Below are positions 37,150 through 45,801 of a stretch of DNA of 64,000 nucleotides, in pieces. The stretch covers positions 1,798,001 through 1,862,000 of the forward strand of contig NW_026577902.1 of assembly GCF_029407905.1 (NCBI RefSeq), given 5' to 3'. Made by a program: the position numbers and the translations under genes. Positions within the stretch are counted from its first letter, which is position 1, and every line of letters starts with the position of its first letter. This DNA is from Bubalus kerabau. Lineage: Eukaryota > Chordata > Mammalia > Artiodactyla > Bovidae. Under the pieces are notes generated by a model. It did no database searches. It saw only the letters and a program-made list of their open reading frames with translations, and was not told where the DNA came from.

Positions 37150-37525
37150 GATGAACCAGGGAGCAGCTGTAGGCGTCAGCCCGGGGGAGCAGTGTCCCCA
37201 GCATCAGGAGGCAGAACGCGAGCGGCAGGCTGTGGGCCAAGGCGCCTATGGTGGGCGGAGGGGCAGGGTTCGTGGTTTAGGGCTAGCTGCCACCGCTTGG
37301 GCTCAGGGCGGTCCCCTCTCGCCGGTGGGGCCACGCTGGTCTGGACAGCACTCCGCGGGTGCGCTTTCCTCTCTGGCCCTCACTCGCTGCACAGACTTCT
37401 TTGCTCTAGGTCACGGGGTGCAGCGAGGTGGGTGCGAGGCACTGCTGGTGGCACGGAGGCGAGAGCTGGCTGGGGGAGGGGGAGCGAGCGAGTGCGCGCG
37501 CCGCAAACCTGGTCTTTGGGGAATG
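37150..37525 (-). pseudogene. TIMP2: TIMP2 exon 1-like host fragment inside the provirus
   Basis: A GC- and CpG-rich island between two retroviral remnants, in provirus sense. From 37249 downward it reads a signal peptide and mature N-terminus: residues 7-26 are SLPLAFCLLMLGTLLPRADA, then Y-SCS-LVH. From memory, bovine TIMP2 (tissue inhibitor of metalloproteinases 2) has the same stretch with L for M and C for Y; I count about 27 of 33 residues alike. The initiator position reads ATA (37249-37247) in an otherwise Kozak-like 'cccaccATAggcgcc', so the start is lost. Codon 27 is TAC (37171-37169) where TIMPs have the metal-chelating Cys1. Similarity stops after the HIS codon, short of the exon end, and a TAA follows two codons later. 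The 270 bases upstream would be 5' UTR, which I cannot verify base by base. Confidence 0.8.
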
Positions 37526-37700
37526 TGACATGACGAATTTGTCTGAGATCCAAACCGGAGAATCTGCATTCTGTAGAAATATACAAGCATACCCTCTCCC
37601 ACAAGTTAGCAACACATCTGGCCTTTTTCACTCTCCCGTAAGGAGGCCTTTTTACTTGACCAGGGGCCGAGTCGTAGCCTGTAATTCAGGCATCTAGTGT
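37526..37700 (-). pseudogene. pol remnant: integrase C-terminal domain
   Basis: In viral sense a frame (37615-37520) reads 'CGRGYACIFLQNADSPVW' followed by 'ISDKFV'. This resembles the small C-terminal beta-barrel of betaretroviral integrases (a 'GRGY.CVF...WVP' type pattern). Upstream (37700-37616) 'GPGQVK' precedes it in another frame, so at least one frameshift is present. No HHCC zinc domain or DD(35)E core is visible. It sits where integrase should end, just before env. Confidence 0.5.
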
Positions 37701-38440
37701 CTCATCATTGTAGTCTGCCCCTGTGTGTTTACGTTTAAGTGATTAATTACAATTGGAACATAACTTCACTATTTGTCTAGCTGTTTCCCTATGGATATGT
37801 TAATTTAGGTCTAATGTTTAGTTTAGGTCTCTGTATAAATTTAAGTAATAAATGTATAACCTCCTTATCTCATTTTGGTATACAGGTATACAGATATACC
37901 TAAATGCAAAATGCATTTATATATGTATTTATATATGGCAACAAGTATAAAGTTATTGACATATAATATATATAAATCAATATACTTGAATTAATCTTTA
38001 TAATTAATATATTAATTAATATATATTACAACAATACAACACATACACAGCTAATACCAACCAACACAAACCAATATACTGTAATAATACATGTCACACA
38101 TTTATAATTATACAGTATATAGAACATTTATCATCACAGCACATCAATCCATACCAATTAATATCAGCCACACACACATTATATTCTGCCATATATATTT
38201 AATTATACAGTATATATATATATGTGTGTGTATATAGTATACATATTAATTTATATACAAATTAATTAAGTATAGATCTATAAATAGAATTAGGTATACC
38301 TTTATTATATTTTATTTATACCCATACCTAATTAGGCAAACTGTAATTAGGCAAATACATTTATATTATGTATTTATAACAATATATAAAGTATTGTTAA
38401 ATGTACCACCTGTACAGCATCTCCACCCCACATACCACTT
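37700..38440. repeat. AT-rich low-complexity block within the provirus
   Basis: About 740 bases of very AT-rich sequence with TATATA, TGTGTG and 'attaattaatat' runs. It contains no reading frame, no satellite motif and no reverse transcriptase or RNase H motif. It occupies the place of most of pol. Its origin is unclear: a microsatellite expansion, or an insert of AT-rich DNA replacing pol. Confidence 0.7.
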
Positions 38441-39000
38441 TCTCTAATCCCACCAACTCATTTTCAGTATTATGTGTTGGCCAGGAGCTGGGCCAGTCTT
38501 TCCCAGCAATGTTAAGAGACGTCTGTTCCTGTGTCTAATAGCCCTGGCGTTTTATTCTCTTGAATTAAAAGATCTTTTAAAGGCCTTGGAACTGTAATTT
38601 CCTGCACCCAAAAGGCTAGATCACTAGATCCAAATGTTTTGTGGCTCTTAGCTTGAGAAGTCAAGTTTTTCCTTGTCTGATAGTAAGGTAAAAGTAAAAG
38701 CTGTGTTACTCTTTGACCTTTTGATAGGCAGTGAGATCAAGACTTTAATTTCTCAATATCATCAGAATCTACTACACCATGCACCAGCGAAATTTCTTTT
38801 CTTTCTTTTTTTTTTATTTAATTATTTTTTAAAAGAAAGCGAGCTACGCCCCAGGACAAATCTTACAATGTCCTCAGATAGGGGGCCAGCCACTCCGGTT
38901 GGAATTGGAGTAAGCGGCACATCAGGGGTTAATATTGTTATTAAATCTCCTTGCCTTTTCGCTTTTCTCCTAGCCTGGGTGAGACCCCCCTGAGGGAGTT
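38440..39000 (-). pseudogene. pro remnant: dUTPase followed by aspartic protease
   Basis: In viral sense a frame ending at 38822 reads 'LTPIPTGVAGPLSED' and then 'LGRSSLSF', resembling dUTPase motifs 1 and 2. After a T-rich interruption, 'GVVDSDD' (near 38778-38758) resembles dUTPase motif 3. About 220 bases on, 'GLLDTGTDVS' appears, with the catalytic DTG at 38535-38527 of the retroviral aspartic protease, followed by a stop and, in another frame, a 'GKDWPSSWP' segment. The order dUTPase then protease is that of betaretroviral pro frames. Several frameshifts and stops make it non-functional. Confidence 0.7.
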
Positions 39001-39826
39001 TTCTCCAAGGAGCACGCTCTGAATATTGTGTACTAAAAGCTCCTTTGTTTAAAAAACTTTTTATCTTCCTCAGTCTTAGGCAACACTTTGGGAGGCTTTG
39101 GGGGCAAAGTGGGGAACTCCTGGGTCCTGGGAGGCACAATCGAAGGCGGTGGTGGTCTCCTTAAATCAGAAAGTGGTGGATAAGTTTTTTAAAGGTTTGT
39201 GCAGAGGGGGAGGGAGCTCGCCAGGGCTCTCGGCCGCAGCGTCCTGTAAGCCCTCTCCTTCCTCGGGAGGTAGACCACTTTCTCCCTCCTTTTTTTTTTT
39301 TTCAATGGCAGAAAATATGATCTGTGCAGTAAATGGAGACTCACCACCATCCACCTCTATAGCCTCCCCCATAGGCTATTTAACAGCCTCGTGACGGAGG
39401 TCCAGGACATTTCTAATCATATTCCACAGTCAATAAATATTTGTCTATTCTTAGATGCAGAGAAATCCATTTTTAATTTTTTTTTAATTTTAGAGAATAT
39501 TTTTATTTATTTTGTAACCTCTTTACCCTGGCTAAACTGCAGAGGGGACTAGAAAAGAAGCCTCAAGGTGAGGATCGAGTTCATCCTTGGGACTAGAGAA
39601 AATCCTTCTCCGGGAAACTCCTAGCGGTGGCCCTTTACCCCGACATGGAGGAGGAGGCATAGGGGGATGGGAGCGTCCCGAAGTTTTCCTCTTCTGTTCC
39701 GGAGATCCTTTAACTGTTTGGTAACTAAATCTTACGAACTGTCTGATCGGGGATGTTTCCCTCAACCTCCTAGGAGCGGATGGTCTGATTAGGGATGTTT
39801 TCTTAAACTTTTAGGAGCATCTTTAG
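39000..39826 (-). pseudogene. Mosaic gag region with a second partial matrix copy
   Basis: In viral sense 39765-39532 is a basic, proline-rich frame ('SHPPMPPPPCRGKG'). From about 39435 a segment reads 'LWNMIRNVLD', repeating the matrix segment 'LWNMTRDVLD' found near 40160-40125. It then runs into an acidic/proline-rich stretch ('PPEEGEGLQDAAAESPGEL') ending near 39166. No capsid major homology region and no zinc knuckle are visible. The region therefore looks like a join of two gag segments with capsid and nucleocapsid deleted. T-rich runs (39286-39302 and 39470-39500) break it up. Confidence 0.55.
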
Positions 39827-39828
39827 CT

Positions 39829-39851
39829 AAAAAAAAAAAAAAAAAAAAAAA
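39829..39851. repeat. A23 homopolymer (T23 in proviral sense)
   Basis: An uninterrupted run of 23 A on the plus strand that ends the gag matrix frame. It could be a slippage expansion or the tail of an unseen retroinsertion. Confidence 0.95.
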
Positions 39852-40009
39852 CAATCCTCATCAGAATGGCATCGAGCTGCTGTTTCCTCTAAACCTTTTT
39901 CAAATTGAGGGGAGAGCTGATCTTTCTTTTCATCCCTATCTTTTACATGCTCATTGGCAGTCATAGCGGCTAGCCATTCATTTAGCTGTCGATAGCTAGG
40001 TATAGCCTC

Positions 40010-40112
40010 TTCATTTTCACTTTTCTTTATAACAGGTACCTTTTCAGATTTGCTTTTTTGTTTAACAGGTACTTTTCCAACTTTACTTTCCACTTTAACA
40101 GGTACCTTTTCA
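40010..40112 (-). repeat. 33-bp x 3 minisatellite within gag
   Basis: Three in-frame repeats at a 33-base period, each beginning with the codons for KVPV (KVPVKVESKVG, KVPVKQKSKSE, KVPVIKKSENE). They make a lysine-rich flexible linker after the matrix domain. Confidence 0.85.
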
Positions 40113-40626
40113 AATTCATGAGCTGGATCTAAAACATCTCTAGTCATATTCCACAGAGGAAAGGTGTAAGTAGGGATTTTTTCCAAACCTTGCTGAGCAC
40201 AATAAGCTCTTAGCTGTTTTCCTAGTTTTTTCAAGATATCTAGGTTAACAGTGCCTTGTTGTAGAAACCAAGGGCAGTGGTCTTGTACAAATGTAAAAAA
40301 TGATTGAATGGAAGATGTTTTAACCTTGATTCTTCTTTTACTTAATAACTGTAAAATTACTCCTATAAAGAGCTGTCTTTCATTTGATTCAGTGTTGCCC
40401 ATGTCAGAAAATTAAGGATAGTAAAAGATTTTGCTTTTAGCTATCTAAAGATTAGGCCCTTTTTGTCAGCCTTTTTAGAAACCGTTTTTTCTCTCTAACT
40501 CTTCAACACTTCCCACTCCTCTCGCCCTGTCTATTCTACAGGGGGATCTGCAGCCCCCTAAGTGGGATCCTATCTGTCCCCAAAACTGAACACTGGGGGA
40601 ATGGGGTTGGGGATTTACCTTCGAAA

Positions 40627-40644
40627 TGCCTGTCTCGGGCGCCA
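40627..40644 (-). promoter_or_regulatory. Primer-binding site, tRNA-Lys type
   Basis: In viral sense TGGCGCCCGAGACAGGCA lies two bases after the 5' LTR end. The first ten bases match the lysine tRNA primer-binding site TGGCGCCCGA; the rest agrees partly with the Lys3 type. The leader to the gag ATG is about 225 bases. Confidence 0.8.
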
Positions 40645-40646
40645 CC

Positions 40647-41949
40647 TGCAGAGGTCCAGCCCCAGCTGATCCAGGGTATTTGAAGGGAAGATGGAGTAGG
40701 CGACCTATTTATATATTTATTTATTCATCAAAGATATACAGAGTAATAGAATGAGGATAGCTCAGTAGGAAAATTCAGTGGAGAAAAGCAGCTGAGTAGC
40801 TTGGTTTATGCGGAAAATCAATATAACCCATGACACCAGGTTAGCTCTGACCACGGAGGCTGCAAGTGCCCTCTAGAATAGAGGAAGTTGCCCCACCTTA
40901 GACACCTTATCGAGTAGGTCTTCGAAGCCCAGGCAAATAAATGGTCGCAGAGGATATCCGCGCTCCAGATGGACACTCATCTGAAAATTGAGGGGAATAA
41001 TGACATGGGGAGACCAAGCGTTGGCGAGCAAGGCCCGTAACTTTATTTTCAACACAGGTTTTAATACCCTAAGTTACACATAGAGGATAATAGGGGATGC
41101 AAAGTCAGCAGTCTTTAATCCTTATCAAAAACCAGGGTTTCTTTTCTGCAGATTTATCGTATTAAAATGGTTTAGATGATTTACATCATCTTCTGGCCAG
41201 AAGACCTATTAACATTTTATGACTCTTGACAAAGACTTATCAACCATAAGAGTTATTTTCTCTAAGAGTAATTGTTTAAGGTTTGGCGCAATCTTTCGAA
41301 GATAAAATTGCATTCCTATAGGGAGGATGTGTAATGGGTTTACAACAAAGAAAATAATTTATTACCTTAAGGGTCTAAAGTTACTAACATCAAGGCCAGT
41401 ACTTATTTTTTCTACATACCAACTATATTAATTAACACACATTCAAGGATACAATTCAGGGGATGTGGAAACTTGGCAAAAAGCATTGGTTCATCAATGA
41501 AATCTTTTACTAGTTTTATTCTGACAGTTTCTAACTCTCTGAGAGGCTCTAAGCTATTTGAATATCTTAAACTTCCCGTGCGTCTCGAGGCTGGGAGACT
41601 GTACACAATCGTATGCATAGCTGTAGGAGACCGGGTAAACTTGTAAGGCGAGTTAGAAAACCATCTGAGGGGTTTGGATTTAAACACTACTAATTGCCCA
41701 GGAACATTATTAGTTGGAGCTGTAAGTTAGCTCTTTGACAGAGAGAGTGAGATGGTGGTAGGGGACATCCCCAGTAATGTCAGAGGTGAGAGAACAAAGT
41801 CATAAAAAAGGCAGACTTTGGTTTTTGGGGGTAGATGCTCAAGAATATACGGGGGAACTCCCGGAGGCTCGATCCCGCCTTTGCGTATGCCGAGACTCTT
41901 TCCTCATGACATTTGTCACGAGTGGAATGTCTCTCGCTGGCTCCCGGCA
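40647..41949 (-). mobile_element. 5' LTR of the provirus
   Basis: About 1303 bp, TG...CA in viral sense, adjacent to the primer-binding site. The poly(A) signal AATAAA is intact (41047-41042), but the TATA position reads TATTAAAA (41066-41059), so the LTR that should act as promoter has a damaged TATA box. A 91-codon open frame lies at 41687-41412, matching the one in the 3' LTR with 9 residue differences. Confidence 0.9.
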
Positions 41950-44900
41950 ATCTTCCATTGCACCAAACGCAGTGGAGTCCCGAGAGGCCCCTCCCAACAC
42001 CACAGTATCAGTGTCTTCTCAGAAGCACCCTGAGCAACTCCCTGAGGTCACCGGCACAAGTCGAGGGAACACAGGGTCTCCTGCCGCAACCCGAGAAAGA
42101 CCTCAAGAGTCCGTCTTCAACGCGTCTTGAGGCCGGATTCCCCTACCATGACTCGAGAGCAATGACACGCTCCCCCTCGCCATGCGCATGGACACCTGAC
42201 TTCACTGGCGCCACATGAGAGGCTCCCTGAGCTCCCCGTCATACCTCGTGAGAAACCCCACACTGGCGCCGCAGCTCGGGAAAACCCACGAGACGCCACC
42301 GTCATCGTGAGATTGGGGACTTCTTTTCCTGCCTGACCTGGAGAGCAATCCCTGGTCCTTTCTCCAAACTTCACAGGAGGCTTTACTCCCTTTAGGCCAC
42401 TCAATGAGCTCCAAGAGATACCTGTCACGACTTGAGAGGAGAACAGAGTACTTTGTTTCCCCTCGAGATGAGGCCTTACCTCGGGTGAGTCTGGAATGCA
42501 ACCCCAAGATCCCTGTTGCCCCTGGAGAGGAACATTATGTCCTGGACAAAAGCCTAGATGAGGTCTATTTTGCCCTACAGTGACTCGAGAGCAACACCCA
42601 TCTCTCCCTCGCAATTCGAATGGAAGATTGGTCTTCACTGGGCCAACACAAGAGGAAGTCTGAATTTCCCGTTGTAACTCGAGAATCCCGCCACAACTCT
42701 TAAAAACCACGTGGTTCCCCATTCATCGCAATATGAGGCCTTTGCCCGCTACAGAGTCTCAAGAGAAGTCCCATGTTTCGTCATAAAGTTCGAAATGCTA
42801 CTTGGCACCCTTGATGCGACCCCAAAAGTTCCCCAATATACCGGTCTCACTCCAAGGGAACACCGAAGTTCCTGGCACCACTTCATTTGAGCCCCTTCTC
42901 CGCTCCTGATCACGGCAGGAAGGTCGATCCCCCTGCTTTGTCTAGAAGGGGTTCCCGACCTTCATGGCGCACCTCAGGATGAGGCCAGTCTCACGAAGAA
43001 ATTCGAGACGTAGCCTCGTGTTGGTGCCACGTGCCAAAAGACCCCGATTTCTCGGTCTTGCTCTTGATAAGAACCCGATGCCCGGACACCTCTTCTAAGG
43101 CAACCCTGTGGATGAAGGCACTACACGAGGGGGCACTGGCAACCCTGTTCATCGTCCGGAAAACCCCGCAGGATCCACATACAGCTCCACAACTGGCCTG
43201 TCACCCCTTAAACAATGAGAGAGGAAAGCGGAGTTCCCTTCTTCAGACAAGACGAGGCCTGAGTATCCAATCCCAACTCTGCAGGCACGCTTCGATCTGA
43301 GTCAGAAATGGAGAGGAAACCTGAGGTTCCTGCCTCAACCCGAGATGAGGCCCTCTTCCATTAAAACAAACCCAGTGGAGTCCCGAGAGGCCACTCCCAT
43401 CTCCACAGTATCCCTGACTTCTCAAGGGATTCTGATAAGCTCCTTGAGGCCACCGGCAAACGTCGAGGGAAATAAGGGTTTCCTGCCACAATCGAAGAAA
43501 GACCTCGAGAGTCCTTCTTCAATGCGTCTTGAGGTCAGATTCCCCTACCATGGCTCGAGAGCAATAACGCGCTCCCCCTCGCCACGCACATGGAGACCTG
43601 AATTCCCTGGCGCCACATGAGAGGCTCCCTGAGCTCCCTGACGTACCTCGTGTGAAACCCCACACTGGCGCCGCAGCTCGAGAAAACCCACAAGACCCCT
43701 CCGTCATCGCGAGATGAGGGCCATCTTTTCCTGCATGGCCTGGAGAGCAGTCCCAAGTCCTCTCTCCAAACTTCACAGGAGGCTTGACTCCCTTTAGGCC
43801 ACAAAGTGGGCTCCAAGAGGTGCCCGTCGCGACTCGAAAGGAGAGCGGAGTCCTTTGCTTCCCTTCGACACGAGGCCTGACTCCCTGGGTGAGTCTGGAA
43901 TGCAAACCTGAGATCCCTGTGGCCCTTGGAGAGGAACATTAGGTCCTGGACACAAGCCTAGATGAGGTCTCCTTTGCCCTGCAGTGACTCGAGCGCAACC
44001 CCCAGCTCTCCCTCGCAACTCGAATGGATGATTGGACTTCCCTGGCCCAACACAAGAGGAAGCCTGAAATCCCCGTCGTAACTCGAGAATCCCACCGCAA
44101 CTCGAGAAAAACCACGTGGCTCCCCCGTCATCGCAAGATGAGGCCCTTGGCCGCTACAGCGTATCAAGAGAAGTCCCACGTTCCATCCTGAAGTACAAAA
44201 CGGTACTTGGCACCCTTGATGCGACCCCCAAAGTTCCCTGACATACCGGTCTCACTCGAGGGAAACACCAAAGTTCACGGCACCACTTCCTGTGAGCCCC
44301 TTCACCCCTCCTGATCGCAACAGGAGGGTCGACTCCCATGCTTTGTCTGCAAGGGGTTCCCGACGTTCCCCGCGAACCTCTGGATGAGGCCGGTCTCATG
44401 AGGAAATTCGAAAAGTAGCCTCATGGTTGGTGCCACATGCTGAAAGATCCCGAATTCCCGGTCCACTCTAGATAAGAACCTGACACCCGGACATCTCTTC
44501 GAAGGCAACCCTGTGGATGAAGGCACAACACGAAGGGACACTGACATCCCCATGCATCGTCTGGAAAAACCCGCCGATTCCACTCACAGCTCCAAATGTG
44601 GACTGTCACCCCGTGAACAACTCGAGAGGCAAGTGAAGTTGCATTCCTTCACACAAGACGAGGCCTTACCCTCCTGGCCCAACTCTTCAGGGACCCTGCG
44701 ATCGGAGTCAGAAATGGAGAGGAACCCTGAGGTTCCTGCCTCAACTAGAGAAGAGGCCCTCTTCCATTGAACCAAACTCAGTGGTGTCCCGAGAGGCCCC
44801 TCCCAACACCACAGTATCCCTGAATTCTCAGAGGCTCCCTGAGAAGCTACCTGAGGTCACTGGCACAAGTCGAGGGAACCCAGAGTTTCCTGAAGTAACC

Positions 44901-45561
44901 CGAGAAAGACTTGGAGAGTCCTTTTTCAACGTCTCTTGATGCCCGATTCCCCTACCATGACTCCAGAGCAAGGACGCGCTCCCCTTGCCACAAGCAGGAA
45001 AACTGACTTCCCTAGTACCACACAAGAGGCTCCCTGAGTACCCCATCGTACCTCGTGAGAAAACCCACAGTGGCGCCGCAGTTCGAGAAAAACCACAAGA
45101 TGCCCCCGTCAAGGAGAGATGGGGGCCTTCTTTTCCTGCCTGACCTGGAGAGCAATCCCTGGTCCTCTCTCCAAACTTCACAGGAGGATTGACTCCCTTT
45201 AGGCCACTCAGTTGGGTCCAAGAAATACCCGGTGCGACTCGAGAGGAGAGCGGAGTCCTTTGCTTCCCTCGAGACGAGGCCTGACTCCCCGGGTGAGTTT
45301 GGAATGCAACCCCGAGATCCATGTCGCCCCTGGAGTGGAACATTATGTCCTAGACACAAGCCTAGATGAGGTCTATTTTGCCCTACAGTGACTCGAGAGC
45401 AACCTCCATCTCTCCCTCACAATTTGAATGGAAGATTGGTCTTCCCACGGTCAACACAAGAGGAAGTCTGAATTTCCCATCGTAATTCGAGAATTCAGCC
45501 TCAAGTCTTAAAAACCATGTGGTTCCCCCTTCATTGCAATATGAGGCCCTTGCCAGCTAGA

Positions 45562-45801
45562 GTCTCAAGAGAAGTCCCACGTTCCATCTTAAAGTTCGAA
45601 ATGCTACTTGGCACCCTTGATGCGACCCCAAAGTTCCCCAACATACGGGTCTCACTCCAGGGGAAGACCGAAATTCCCGGCGTCTCCAGGGAAGTCCCAT
45701 GTTCCGTCCTTAAGTGCGAAACGGTACTTGACACCCTTGATGAGACCGCAAAAGTTCGCCGACACGCTGGGTGCCTCGAGGGGAACACCGAGGGTCCCGG
45801 C
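45562..45801. repeat. 120-bp duplication at a satellite subfamily switch
   Basis: 'gtctcaagagaagtccca' at 45562 starts a segment ending 'aaattcccggc'. At 45682 the same unit phase starts again ('gtctccagggaagtccca') and this time continues into the normal unit. The first copy is standard type and the second is B type. Confidence 0.85.

Larger units (their letters stand above)
39827..40402 (-). pseudogene. gag matrix (MA) domain, truncated gag
   Basis: The ATG at 40402 is followed by GNTESNERQ, a glycine-2 myristoylation context. A helical matrix domain follows with the betaretroviral-type 'FVQDHCPWFLQQGT' segment and ends near 'PLWNMTRDVLDP'. After it come three 11-residue repeats beginning KVPV (40112-40010), then a charged linker. 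The frame reads through a T23 run (39851-39829 in viral sense) as a phenylalanine string and ends there. Matrix normally directs Gag to the membrane. Capsid and nucleocapsid do not follow in frame, so only this domain is readable. The length of the open part is 191 codons. Confidence 0.85.
35072..41949 (-). mobile_element. Defective betaretrovirus-like endogenous provirus (ERVK class)
   Basis: A 6878-bp element in minus orientation inserted in a satellite I unit. The flanks CTCTTC (35066-35071) and ATCTTC (41950-41955) are a 6-bp target duplication with one difference, and joining them restores the satellite ('aggccctcttccattgc'). In viral sense it contains: 5' LTR (41949-40647), lysine-type primer-binding site, leader, gag matrix (40402-39827), a mosaic gag region, dUTPase and protease remnants (about 39000-38440), an AT-rich block where reverse transcriptase would be, an integrase C-terminal remnant (about 37700-37526), a GC-rich TIMP2-like block (37525-37150), env transmembrane remnants (37072-36332), polypurine tract, and 3' LTR (36365-35072). 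It cannot encode a virus: pol and the env surface region are missing and the remaining frames are broken. Confidence 0.93.

Noticed and set aside
37097..37533. Plus-strand open frames over the GC-rich block in the provirus
   Set aside because: These are shadows of the TIMP2-like minus-strand exon; the plus strand reads no signal peptide or domain.
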